IMG/VR virus record: IMGVR_UViG_3300046491_000093
Coordinates: 1 to 29,392 of that record
DNA from: a virus
Direction: 5' to 3' (one strand)
DNA length: 29,392 bases
Below, piece after piece: positions 13,355-20,971 of this stretch. Made by a program: the position numbers and the translations under genes. A model generated the notes under the pieces. It was given only the letters and a program-made list of their open reading frames with translations, was not told the origin of the DNA and did no database searches. Every line of letters starts with the position of its first letter. Within the stretch, counting starts at the first letter, position 1.

Positions 13355-14359
13355 ATGCGCAACGAAACCCGCGTTCTGTTTAACGAGTACGTTCAGGACA
13401 TGGCGAAGTTGAACGGCGTGCCGGATGCAACGGTGAAGTTCAATGTCGCGCCGTCGATCCAGCAGAAGATCGAAGCCAAGCAAACGGAAAGCTCGGCGTT
13501 CCTCGCCAAAATCAACATGGTTCCGGTCGATGAACAGCAGGGCGAAAAGCTCGGCCTTGGCGTCGGCTCTCCGATTGCGTCGACCACGGATACCACGGCG
13601 CAGGACCGTGAAACGGCCGATCTGGTCGACATGGACGGCAACGCGTATATCTGTACGCAGACCAACAGCGATACGCATATTGGTTACAACAAGCTCGACA
13701 TGTGGGCGAAGTTCCCGAACTTCCAGACGCTGATTCAGCAAGCCATCGTCAAGCGTCAGGCGCTCGACCGGATTTGCGTCGGCTTCAACGGTACGAAGCG
13801 CTCCGCAACGTCGGACCGTGCCGCTAACCCGCTGCTGCAGGACGTGAACAAGGGCTGGTTGCAGAAGCTGCGCGAACAGGCGGCGGCACGCGTTATGGCG
13901 ACCGGCAAGACGAATGGTCAGGTCACCATCGGCGCGAACGGCGACTACGCGAACCTCGACGCGCTGGTGTACGACATGCTGAATTCGCTGCTGGACGCAT
14001 GGCACGTCGAAAGCCCTGACCTCGTGGTGTTGGTGGGCCGTGGCCTGATGGCGGACAAGTATTTCCCGCTCGTCAACCAAGCCGCACCGGCAACCGAGCA
14101 ACTGGCGAGCGACATCGTCATCAGTCAGAAGCGCATGGGCGGTCTGCCCGCTGCGTCGGTTCCGTTCTTCCCTGCTGGCACCGTGGCAATCACGAGCTAC
14201 GACAACCTGTCCATCTACTTCCAGAACGGCGCACGTCGACGGACCATCGTTGACAACGCGAAGCGCGACCGAATCGAAGATTACAACTCGTCCAACGACG
14301 CGTTCGTGATTGAAGACCTCGGTAAGGCCTGCATGGCCGAAAAGATCGTTCTGGCGTAA
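13355..14359 (+). CDS. N: Major capsid protein gpN
   Basis: A 334-residue HK97-fold major capsid protein of the P2 gpN family. It begins MRNETRVLFNEYVQDMAKLN, contains VPVDEQQGEKLGLGVGSPIA and DVNKGWLQKLRE, and ends with IEDYNSSNDAFVIEDLGKA; length is close to P2 gpN (357 before processing). CGGAG five bases before the ATG supports the start. The N-terminal segment is expected to be trimmed by gpO. It is bracketed by RNA hairpins on both sides, as expected for a very abundant product. Confidence 0.97.
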   Translation: MRNETRVLFNEYVQDMAKLNGVPDATVKFNVAPSIQQKIEAKQTESSAFLAKINMVPVDEQQGEKLGLGVGSPIASTTDTTAQDRETADLVDMDGNAYICTQTNSDTHIGYNKLDMWAKFPNFQTLIQQAIVKRQALDRICVGFNGTKRSATSDRAANPLLQDVNKGWLQKLREQAAARVMATGKTNGQVTIGANGDYANLDALVYDMLNSLLDAWHVESPDLVVLVGRGLMADKYFPLVNQAAPATEQLASDIVISQKRMGGLPAASVPFFPAGTVAITSYDNLSIYFQNGARRRTIVDNAKRDRIEDYNSSNDAFVIEDLGKACMAEKIVLA

Positions 14360-14377
14360 TCGGCCGGCTGATTGAAG

Positions 14378-14397
14378 GGGCGGCTTGTAAAGCGCCC
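14378..14397 (+). repeat. Hairpin after capsid gene
   Basis: GGGCG-g-CTT-GTA-AAG-CGCCC forms an 8-bp stem with a single bulged G, 19 bp beyond the gpN stop and with no U tract. It may stabilise the capsid mRNA or mark a processing point before M. Confidence 0.5.
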
Positions 14398-14427
14398 TGC
14401 CTCTGAATATCTTGTTAAGGATGACTC

Positions 14428-15078
14428 GTGACTAGCCCCGCCCGTCGACACTTCCAGATGATGACCGCGCAACTCGCTGCCGAAAAGTCGGAAGGCCATT
14501 CGGTTATGACCGGTAGCGCCTATGACCTGATGCTTGCGAAGCTCAACACAGACCGCGTGCGCCTCAAGGGCGTTAAGTCGGTAGTCGGAAAGGTCGAAGT
14601 AAAACGCAAGCTGCTGCCCGAATACGTGCCGTACGTTGATGGCGCGCTGGCAGGCGGGCGGGGCGTTCAGGATGACGTGCTTACAACGGTCATGTTGTGG
14701 AGGATCGACATCGGCGATTTTGACGGCGCATTGGCGATTGGCGAGTACGCAGTCAAACACAACATGACACTGCCTGACGCCTTCGCGCGTGATCTGCCGA
14801 CGGCGTTGGTCGAAGAAGTTGCGGACGCTTCCATTTCTTCGCTGAAAGATGGCCCTGTCGTCACGCTAACGCAATTGAAACGGGTCGAATTCCTGACTGC
14901 TGGAAAAGACATGCACGACCCGGTACGCGCCAAGCTTCACAAGGCTTTGGGATACGCGTACATGAACAGCGGTGAAATGCAGACCGCAATTGAATACCTT
15001 CGGCGCGCGCTGGCGCTCGACAAGCGCAGCGGCGTGAAACAGGAAATCGCGAGGCTTGAAAAGAGCCTCGCAAACTGA
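14428..15078 (+). CDS. M: Terminase small/endonuclease subunit gpM
   Basis: A 216-residue protein of the P2 gpM family, which with gpP cuts at cos. Typical features are the N-terminal TSPARRHFQMMTAQLAAEK and the central VLTTVMLWRIDIGDFDGALAI block. The C-terminal part has TPR-like helices (LHKALGYAYMNSGEMQTAIE, then YLRRALALDK), a common addition in beta-proteobacterial members. The start is GTG with AAGGA six bases before it; length is slightly less than P2 gpM (247). Confidence 0.94.
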   Translation: MTSPARRHFQMMTAQLAAEKSEGHSVMTGSAYDLMLAKLNTDRVRLKGVKSVVGKVEVKRKLLPEYVPYVDGALAGGRGVQDDVLTTVMLWRIDIGDFDGALAIGEYAVKHNMTLPDAFARDLPTALVEEVADASISSLKDGPVVTLTQLKRVEFLTAGKDMHDPVRAKLHKALGYAYMNSGEMQTAIEYLRRALALDKRSGVKQEIARLEKSLAN

Positions 15079-15090
15079 GCCCCAACGGCC

Positions 15091-15154
15091 GGGCGGCGCA
15101 AGTCTGATCGTCTGAATACTCCGGTTGCAAGCCGTTCAGACTTGCCCACCGCCC
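15091..15154 (+). repeat. Large intercistronic stem-loop between M and L
   Basis: Arms GGGCGG...AAGTCTGA (15091-15106) and TCAGACTT...CCGCCC (15136-15154) pair over about 14-16 bases with small internal bulges and a 29-base loop. There is no U tract. It would separate M from L in the operon mRNA. Confidence 0.6.
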
Positions 15155-15178
15155 ACTATATAAACGCAGGAATCCGAA

Positions 15179-15655
15179 ATGTCATCGTTCGCAGCAGTGC
15201 AGGCACCTACGTTCGTCGCTGCTTCGTCAGCGGAGGTAATCGCGCAGGAATGGTTCCCATCAGTCGACATAGCGCATGTGCGAAAGGCAGTGAGGCTGAC
15301 AGGCACCGTTACAGACGAGCGTCTTTACGCTGCGCTCGTGCGATCAATGGACGAAGTTAATCGCGCCCTGGCTGCGTGGGCATCGGCCTACACGACAGCC
15401 GGAATCGCGAGCTTCGCAGAAGTGCCAGCGCCAAAGATCGGAGGCGAGTCGATCAACGTACACCACTACCGCGACGCGGTGTACTACCTCGCGCGGGCGG
15501 ACCTCATGGAAACGTACCGGGACATGGACGCGACGCGAGAGGGTGTGCAGAAGGCTGAAGAACTTGAGCCGTCTGTGGACAGTGACAGGCGAGTCGCGCG
15601 CAACGCATTGAACGACATTCGCGGCACCGCCCGTATGTCCGTGGAGCTTGTGTAA
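15179..15655 (+). CDS. L: Head completion protein gpL
   Basis: A 158-residue P2 gpL homologue, which completes the filled head and joins it to the tail. The blocks WFPSVDIAHVRKAVRLTGTV and YRDAVYYLARADLMETYRDM, and the C-terminal RVARNALNDIRG, are typical of the family; P2 gpL is 169 residues. An AGGA ribosome binding site precedes the ATG. The stop overlaps the gpX start (TAATG). Confidence 0.95.
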   Translation: MSSFAAVQAPTFVAASSAEVIAQEWFPSVDIAHVRKAVRLTGTVTDERLYAALVRSMDEVNRALAAWASAYTTAGIASFAEVPAPKIGGESINVHHYRDAVYYLARADLMETYRDMDATREGVQKAEELEPSVDSDRRVARNALNDIRGTARMSVELV

Positions 15656-15864
15656 TGCCGCGCGTATATGCGATGCAGGGGGACACCGTTGATGCGCTGT
15701 GCTATCGGCACCTTGGCGCTACGAAAGGTGTTGTTGAAGTCGTGCTTGAAATGAATATGGGGCTGGCCGCATTGGGTCCGGTCCTTCCGATGGGAACAGC
15801 CGTCGATTTGCCGGAACTGCTGCAAGCGCAAGCCACGGTGCAACTTGTGAATCTTTTTGACTGA
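15655..15864 (+). CDS. X: Tail protein gpX (LysM-like)
   Basis: A 69-residue tail protein X. The pattern YAMQGDTVDALCYRHLGATKG, then EMNMGLAALGPVLPMGTAVDLPEL, is the short LysM-like fold of P2 gpX (67 residues), thought to bind the tail tip or host wall. The start overlaps the gpL stop by one base, indicating translational coupling. Confidence 0.95.
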   Translation: MPRVYAMQGDTVDALCYRHLGATKGVVEVVLEMNMGLAALGPVLPMGTAVDLPELLQAQATVQLVNLFD

Positions 15865-15877
15865 TGGAGTGTTAGCA

Positions 15878-16222
15878 ATGGCAGAGCCAAGCACCGCCAC
15901 TGTGGCGGCTATGTCAGGCGCAGTAGGCTTGGCGAGCGTGTTCCCCGGAATAGATGGGAATGCGTTGATAGGAGCGTTCGCAGGCGCGGCGCTGGTCGTC
16001 GTAACGTCGAAAGACCTGAACGTGTTCCAGCGCATCGCGTACATGATTATTTCCGTTGTCGTCGGTTATCTGGCGCACGCGGACGTTATCAAGTATTCGC
16101 CTATCACAAGCTCAGGAGTCGCCTCTTTCTTCGCTGCGGCTTTGGCTATTGCTGTCGCGCTGCAACTGATTGAGCGTGTGAAGGCATTCGACCTCCTTTC
16201 TTTGATCCGGGGGAAGCAATGA
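15878..16222 (+). CDS. Putative phage holin (first)
   Basis: A 114-residue membrane protein with about three hydrophobic segments (SGAVGLASVFPG to ALVVVTS, IAYMIISVVVGYLA, and VASFFAAALAIAVALQLI). It occupies the place of the P2 holin Y and is common in beta-proteobacterial P2-like phages as a putative holin. The ATG at 15878 has GGAG eight bases upstream; a TTG at 15857 would add only seven residues. Its stop overlaps the next start (ATGA). Which of the two membrane proteins is holin and which antiholin cannot be told. Confidence 0.85.
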   Translation: MAEPSTATVAAMSGAVGLASVFPGIDGNALIGAFAGAALVVVTSKDLNVFQRIAYMIISVVVGYLAHADVIKYSPITSSGVASFFAAALAIAVALQLIERVKAFDLLSLIRGKQ

Positions 16223-16488
16223 ACCTGATGCCAGCATACGTCGCGCTTCTGGCCTACATGTTTTCATCGGCGCGAATCCTGTTCTATCGCCGTGGCGACG
16301 CCACGCACAAGCGGCATATCTCGTGGCTCGCGTGGATGCTGCTGGCCGTATGTGGCGCGTCCGCAATCGACACGGCACTTCACATGCACACAGTGACGAT
16401 GCTCGACGCGTGCCGCGCGTGGGCGCTGTCGATCATCGTAGCGAGCGCGCGCGGTAACGTGGCTCGCATGCTGGGGTGTCTCGAATGA
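16219..16488 (+). CDS. Second holin-like membrane protein (3-TM phage holin)
   Basis: An 89-residue membrane protein of the putative three-transmembrane phage holin family: MPAYVALLAYMFSSARILFY, then ISWLAWMLLAVCGASAI and ACRAWALSIIVASARGNVA. The charged RRGDATHKRH loop is consistent with inside-positive topology. Start and stop overlap both neighbours as ATGA, so holin, second holin and endolysin are translationally coupled. It may act as an antiholin or a co-holin timing lysis. Confidence 0.85.
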   Translation: MNLMPAYVALLAYMFSSARILFYRRGDATHKRHISWLAWMLLAVCGASAIDTALHMHTVTMLDACRAWALSIIVASARGNVARMLGCLE

Positions 16489-17054
16489 ATTACGACAGCG
16501 CAGCTAGGTCATTGGGCGTGGAAGTGGCGCTGATTCACGCAGTGGCAGACGTTGAGAGTCGCGGCGCGGGGTTCAACGAAGACCGCCAGCCCAAAATCCT
16601 TTTTGAGCGTCATGTGTTCTACAGGCGCATCAAGGCAAAGGGACTCGACGCGGACGGCTATGCATCGAAGCTGCCGAACATCTGCAACCCGCAAGCGGGC
16701 GGCTATGAAGGTGGCGCGGCGGAATACACGCGGATGGAACTGGCCGCGTTTATCGACTACGAGTGCGCGTACGAGTCTGCGTCATGGGGCGCATTCCAGA
16801 TTATGGGCTTTCAGTGGAAAGCGCTCGGCTACCTGTCAATTGACGACATGGTGCTTGAGATGCACGAAAGCGAAGACAAGCATCTGGATTGCTTCGTGCG
16901 GTTTATCCGGGCGAACCCGCCGTTGCTGCGCGCATTGAAGGCAAAGAACTTCGCCGCATTCGCGAGCGGATACAACGGCGAGGGATACCAGCGATTCAAG
17001 TACGACACGAAGATGGCTGATGCATACGGGAGGTATCGCAATGTCCCCGCTTGA
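16485..17054 (+). CDS. Endolysin, N-acetylmuramidase family
   Basis: A 189-residue lytic enzyme with the N-acetylmuramidase (DUF3380-type) pattern: VADVESRGAGFNEDRQPKIL with the likely catalytic Glu, then FERHVFYRR, and later YESASWGAFQIMGF, then FIRANPPLLRALKAKNFAAF and GYNGEGYQRF. It would degrade peptidoglycan after holin release; no signal peptide is present. The enzyme class differs from P2 endolysin K. The ATG at 16485 overlaps the preceding stop; a GTG nine bases upstream is less likely. Confidence 0.9.
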   Translation: MNYDSAARSLGVEVALIHAVADVESRGAGFNEDRQPKILFERHVFYRRIKAKGLDADGYASKLPNICNPQAGGYEGGAAEYTRMELAAFIDYECAYESASWGAFQIMGFQWKALGYLSIDDMVLEMHESEDKHLDCFVRFIRANPPLLRALKAKNFAAFASGYNGEGYQRFKYDTKMADAYGRYRNVPA

Positions 17055-17493
17055 ACTCATTCGTCCGTATATCGCGAAGGCAATCGCCGCGCTCGCGCTG
17101 ATCGTTGCCGCTGCCGTGCTGTGGCTCTACGTTCACGGCCTGCAGTCCGATCTGAAGTCGGCACTTGCTGACGTGCAAGTGAAGGCCGAACTCGCTGACG
17201 AACGCGGCGCGACCATCGAGCGCATGCGAGTCGATCAACAGGCGAACGCGGAAGCGATATCGCGCCTGGAGGAATACCGGACATCAATCGACGCAACGCA
17301 GCGCAAAAGGGAATCGACCTTGGAGGGATTGAAACGTGAAAACGAAGACGTGCGCAAGTGGGCTGATGCTGCTGTACCTGCTGGCGTTGTCAGCCTGTAC
17401 GAGCGTCCCGCAATTACCGGCGCAGCGCAGTACGTGGCAATGCGTGCCGGTCGCGCCGTGCAGCCTGCCAGCAGTGTCGGCGCGAACCAATGA
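17041..17493 (+). CDS. Rz-like i-spanin (LysB)
   Basis: A 150-residue inner-membrane spanin: one N-terminal transmembrane segment (IAKAIAALALIVAAAVLWLYV) and a long periplasmic coiled coil (residues about 35-110), the typical Rz shape. It links with the outer-membrane Rz1 encoded in another frame inside it to disrupt the outer membrane. GGGAGG precedes the ATG at 17041, which lies inside the endolysin 3' end. Confidence 0.9.
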   Translation: MSPLELIRPYIAKAIAALALIVAAAVLWLYVHGLQSDLKSALADVQVKAELADERGATIERMRVDQQANAEAISRLEEYRTSIDATQRKRESTLEGLKRENEDVRKWADAAVPAGVVSLYERPAITGAAQYVAMRAGRAVQPASSVGANQ

Positions 17494-17605
17494 CGAGCTA
17501 TTGAAGGCGCTCGGAATCACAGAGAGCGCATGGGCGGACTGTGCTGCTGTCGTGGATGCAGTAGTGGACTGCATGAACCGCGTGCTTGGGAGTGCAAATG
17601 AATAA
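17336..17605 (+). CDS. Rz1-like o-spanin lipoprotein (LysC)
   Basis: An 89-residue lipoprotein starting inside Rz in a different frame and running past its end. The signal sequence has a clear lipobox, LSAC, with Cys21 as lipidation site, followed by a Pro-rich stretch (TSVPQLPAQ) typical of Rz1. The GTG start has GGAGGG seven bases upstream. The stop overlaps the gpR start. Confidence 0.9.
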   Translation: MKTKTCASGLMLLYLLALSACTSVPQLPAQRSTWQCVPVAPCSLPAVSARTNDELLKALGITESAWADCAAVVDAVVDCMNRVLGSANE

Positions 17606-18023
17606 AGTGCAATCAGTACGGCTGGCACTCAATGACGCGATACCCGATCTTGTCGATAACCCGGACAAGCTGCTGGTGTTTGCTGATACGGGCTCGATCA
17701 TCGCGAGCATGGCCGCTACAGCGTCATTTGATTACGCGTTTACGTTGAACGTAATCCTGCAGGACTTCACGGGCGATGCTGACGTGGTGTTTTCGGCAAT
17801 CGTGCGATGGATGCGCGTGAACGAACCGGCCGCGCTTCTGAGCATCGATACGCGCGAACAGGCCATTACGTTTGAAGCCGACTTCACGGACCAGACTACG
17901 GTCGACCTGTCCATCAAGCTGAAGCTTACTGAAAGCGTGGTGGTGAACGACGACGGGACGATGGTGCACGTAGCGGAGCCGCAGCCGAACTACGATCTGC
18001 CGGGCGAGCAATGGACGAACTGA
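17598..18023 (+). CDS. R: Tail completion protein gpR
   Basis: A 141-residue P2 gpR homologue, required with gpS to finish the tail for head joining. Family features are VRLALNDAIPDLVDNPDKLL, ASFDYAFTLNVILQDFTGDA, and WMRVNEPAAL; P2 gpR is 155 residues. GGGAG precedes the ATG, which overlaps the Rz1 stop. It overlaps gpS by 13 bases. Confidence 0.95.
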   Translation: MNKVQSVRLALNDAIPDLVDNPDKLLVFADTGSIIASMAATASFDYAFTLNVILQDFTGDADVVFSAIVRWMRVNEPAALLSIDTREQAITFEADFTDQTTVDLSIKLKLTESVVVNDDGTMVHVAEPQPNYDLPGEQWTN

Positions 18024-18460
18024 AAGCGCTCGACACGTGGGCAGGCTCGCTGCTTTCAAGGCTAGACGGTGTGGGTCGACGGGCTGCGCTGCGTGACATT
18101 GCGAAGTCTCTGCAGGCGTCACAGCGTCAGCGTATCGCGCAGCAGCGCAACCCCGATGGATCGGCGTACGAAAAGCGCAAGCCGCGGTTACGGCAGAAGG
18201 CGGGGCGCATCAAGCGCGGCGCGATGTTCGCGCGGCTTCGCATGGCGAAGTACCTGCGGTCAGAAGTGAGTAACGAAGGCGTAGCCGTCGGCTTCTCCGG
18301 TCGTATCGCGCGCGTGGCACGAGTCCACCAGTACGGATTGACTGATGCAGTGGAAAAGGGAGGCTCGCAGCACAAGTACGCGGAGCGTGTCCTGTTGGGC
18401 TTCACTGAGCAAGATCACGAAATGATTAAGGACGTGTTGCTGAGACACCTTGCCAAGTAG
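18011..18460 (+). CDS. S: Tail completion protein gpS
   Basis: A 149-residue P2 gpS homologue (tail completion; virion morphogenesis family). The basic central block RQRIAQQRNPDGSAYEKRKP, then VAVGFSGRIARVARVHQYG, is diagnostic, and size equals P2 gpS (150). The TAG stop abuts Ogr box 2, which marks the end of this operon. Confidence 0.95.
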   Translation: MDELKALDTWAGSLLSRLDGVGRRAALRDIAKSLQASQRQRIAQQRNPDGSAYEKRKPRLRQKAGRIKRGAMFARLRMAKYLRSEVSNEGVAVGFSGRIARVARVHQYGLTDAVEKGGSQHKYAERVLLGFTEQDHEMIKDVLLRHLAK

Positions 18461-18480
18461 ATGTACCGGCAACCAATACG
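18460..18480. promoter_or_regulatory. Ogr box 2, upstream of gene V
   Basis: GATGTACCGGC-N7-ACG, 11 bases identical to boxes 1 and 3, at the S/V junction where P2 has its PV late promoter. A start 55 bp from its centre would fall on the V ATG, so either the spacing differs or V has a very short leader. Confidence 0.55.
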
Positions 18481-18527
18481 AACAGCAATGCTTTGAGGCG
18501 CATGCACGCACGCGGAGAATTGAACTC

Positions 18528-19175
18528 ATGGATAACGAAGCAAATCGCCAGTTTCTGAATGGCATCCGGGAAGGCTCCGTATTGGAGGTTCGGGGTTCGC
18601 GTTGTCGCGTTGAGAGTGGCGATATTAAGACCGACTATATCCAGTGGTTTGTTCCGATGGCGGGCGAGTCTATTGAATGGTCGGCTCCCTCGGAGGGGGA
18701 GAGCGTTTTACTGATTTGCCCTAGCGGCGATCCAGCGCTAGGGCTGGCGCTTCGCGGTTACTACAGCGACGACTTCCCGGCTCCCACTGAAGACCCGAAT
18801 AAACACCTGCGCGTCTACAAGGACGGCGCAAGCATCGAATACGACATGAGTTCGCACACGTTCACGATAACGCTTCCGGGCGGCGGTAAGGCTGTCGTGA
18901 ACGCACCCGACAGCGCGACGGTGAACACAAAAACCGCAGCCGTGCACGCGGAAACGATCACGCTCGACGGTGACACGACGTGCACGAAGTCATTGACCGT
19001 GCAAGGTCCGTTCGCGTTTCAGTCCGGCATGACCGGCAAGGGCGGTGCGGGCAACACGATGGAGATCGACGGCGCGGCGAATTTCACGAAAGAAGTTACG
19101 TCGCAGGGCATCAGCTTGCCTCACCACACGCACAAGGAACAGGGCGACGGTAACAACGTGAGCGAGCCGAAATGA
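18528..19175 (+). CDS. V: Baseplate spike protein gpV
   Basis: A 215-residue central spike protein of the P2 gpV / phage baseplate assembly V family. The N-terminal OB-fold shows RCRVESGDIKTDYIQWFVPM and WSAPSEGESVLLICPSGD. Next comes a beta-helical middle, and near the C-terminus the metal-binding LPHHTHKEQGDG motif (HTH), where P2 gpV holds iron at its tip. The ATG at 18528 matches the family start; more upstream frame codons would overlap Ogr box 2. Confidence 0.95.
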   Translation: MDNEANRQFLNGIREGSVLEVRGSRCRVESGDIKTDYIQWFVPMAGESIEWSAPSEGESVLLICPSGDPALGLALRGYYSDDFPAPTEDPNKHLRVYKDGASIEYDMSSHTFTITLPGGGKAVVNAPDSATVNTKTAAVHAETITLDGDTTCTKSLTVQGPFAFQSGMTGKGGAGNTMEIDGAANFTKEVTSQGISLPHHTHKEQGDGNNVSEPK

Positions 19176-19519
19176 TCGGAATGAACGCAGAAACGGGGCG
19201 CGGCACCGATGGGATTGACCATCTGTACCAGTCCATTAACAAGATTCTCACTACTCCGGTTGGAAGCCGGGTAGAGCGGCGCGACTTTGGGAGCGAACTC
19301 CCTGAGCTTGTCGACGCGCCTAACAACCCTGCGAACCGGGTCCGCCTTTTCTCCGCTATCGCCACTGCGTTGATGCGATGGGAGCCAAGACTGTCCCTGA
19401 CGCGGGTCACGCTTCAGGCGCCCGGTATCGACGGTACGCAGATGATCGACATTGAAGGCGTCACAACCGAAACAGGCGACAAGGTTAGCGCCGCATTCAA
19501 CATAGGACAGCAGCAATGA
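19172..19519 (+). CDS. W: Baseplate wedge protein gpW
   Basis: A 115-residue gp25/gpW-like wedge protein. DGIDHLYQSINKILTTPVGS and the RRDFGSELPELVDAPN motif with its EPRxxL continuation (RWEPRLSLTRV) are diagnostic. P2 gpW is 115 residues. Its start overlaps the gpV stop (ATGA), as does its stop with gpJ. Confidence 0.96.
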   Translation: MIGMNAETGRGTDGIDHLYQSINKILTTPVGSRVERRDFGSELPELVDAPNNPANRVRLFSAIATALMRWEPRLSLTRVTLQAPGIDGTQMIDIEGVTTETGDKVSAAFNIGQQQ

Positions 19520-20433
19520 GCGCTACACCAATTGACCTTAGCAAGTTACCCGCGCCGGAACTGGTTGAGTCGCTGGACTTCGAAACGATCCTGTTCGAGT
19601 TGAAGGCGAAACACGTTTCGTTGTACCCCGATGCGCAGCAGGCCGAAGTAGCGCAGGCACTGACGCTCGAATCAGAGCCCGTAAATATCACGCTGCAAGG
19701 CGTCGCGTACCGCGAACTGGTTTTGCGTCAGCGCATCAACGACGTGGCGCGGCAATTGATGCTGGCCTTCGCGAAGGGCGGCAATCTTGAACATCTGGCC
19801 GCGCTGTTCGAAGTGTTCCGGCTGACGATCAAACCGGCTGACCCTGAAAATAATCTGCCGGCCGTCATGGAGTCCGATGACGATCTGAAAGAGCGCACGC
19901 AACTTGCGCCGCAGGGCTTTAGCGTAGCCGGTCCTAGTGGCGCATATGTGTCGCACGCGCGCGGTGCGGATGGACAGGTGCTGGACGCGTCGGCAATCAG
20001 TCCCGCTCCGTGTGAGGTTGTGGTGACTGTGCTATCCCGCGCCGGAAACGGAACCGCCGATACGCCGCTGCTCGACAAGGTAAAGGCGGCGCTGTCCGCA
20101 AAGACCGTGCGCCCGCTTACCGACTTTCTGGACGTCCGTAGCGCGTCGATTATCGAATACTCCGTTAGAGCAACGCTCGTGTTTTTCGAGGGGCCGGATA
20201 GGGCGGTTGCACTTGCTGCCGCAAGAACGTCCATTGCGGCGTACGCCCTCACCATGCACAAGCTTGGGCAGGCCGTCACGCTTGATGGCGTACTGGCCGC
20301 GCTGCGCGTGCCTGGCGTCCAGAAGGTCATTCTTGACAGTCCTGCGGCTGACTTGCCGTGCTCGCTTCAGCAAGCGACGTATTGCACGGGAATTGAAGTT
20401 ATCGACGGGGGGCTGTATGTCCCGGCCGAATAG
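19516..20433 (+). CDS. J: Baseplate protein gpJ
   Basis: A 305-residue baseplate J-like protein, which joins the wedge to the tail fibres and initiates sheath contraction. Family segments include PIDLSKLPAPELVESLDFET near the N-terminus, then QGFSVAGPSGAYVSHARGAD, and DVRSASIIEYSVRATL. P2 gpJ is 302 residues. It overlaps gpI by 17 bases. Confidence 0.96.
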   Translation: MSATPIDLSKLPAPELVESLDFETILFELKAKHVSLYPDAQQAEVAQALTLESEPVNITLQGVAYRELVLRQRINDVARQLMLAFAKGGNLEHLAALFEVFRLTIKPADPENNLPAVMESDDDLKERTQLAPQGFSVAGPSGAYVSHARGADGQVLDASAISPAPCEVVVTVLSRAGNGTADTPLLDKVKAALSAKTVRPLTDFLDVRSASIIEYSVRATLVFFEGPDRAVALAAARTSIAAYALTMHKLGQAVTLDGVLAALRVPGVQKVILDSPAADLPCSLQQATYCTGIEVIDGGLYVPAE

Positions 20434-20971
20434 CCTGCTTCCGTCTAATTCGACGGTGCACGAAAGGAACCTAGAAGGCGCTGTATCGCGTATCAGCGAC
20501 GTTCCTGTACCGCTTGATGTGCTGATGAATGCGGACACCATCCCATTGCCGCTGCTGCCGTGGCTGGCGTGGCACCTTGGCGTTGATAGCTGGAATGATG
20601 CATGGCCAGAACAAACCAAGCGTGCGCGCGTGAAGGCGGCGATTCCAATCGCACGCCGTAAGGGCACAGTCGCGGCGGTTGAGGACGTTGTAGCGGCGTT
20701 CGGCGCGAACATCGCTATCCGCGAATGGTGGGAAATGACACCGCGCGGCACGCCGGGAACATTTGACGTAGTGCTGACCGTATCGAGCCGGGACGGCAAT
20801 GCGCCGACGGCTGCGTTAGTTGCCGACATCGTGGCGGAAATCGATCGCGTTAAGCCGCTGTCGCGTCATTACACGTTCACACAGGGCTTTCAGATGCAGG
20901 GATCAATCGGACTCGTCGGGGCTGCGCGGTTCGCCACGTATGCGCGACTCAAACTTACGGAGGCATGGTAA
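20417..20971 (+). CDS. I: Baseplate/tail protein gpI
   Basis: A 184-residue P2 gpI homologue. LLPSNSTVHERNLEGAVSRI, then PLLPWLAWHLGVDSWNDAWP are the classic family blocks. The ATG at 20417 inside the gpJ 3' end has a G-rich ribosome binding site; a longer frame reading upstream is shadow coding. P2 gpI is 176 residues. Its stop overlaps the gpH start by one base. Confidence 0.95.
   Translation: MSRPNSLLPSNSTVHERNLEGAVSRISDVPVPLDVLMNADTIPLPLLPWLAWHLGVDSWNDAWPEQTKRARVKAAIPIARRKGTVAAVEDVVAAFGANIAIREWWEMTPRGTPGTFDVVLTVSSRDGNAPTAALVADIVAEIDRVKPLSRHYTFTQGFQMQGSIGLVGAARFATYARLKLTEAW

Noticed and set aside
18450-18527. Longer gpV reading from 18450
   Set aside because: The added residues overlap the end of S and Ogr box 2 and do not match the gpV N-terminus.
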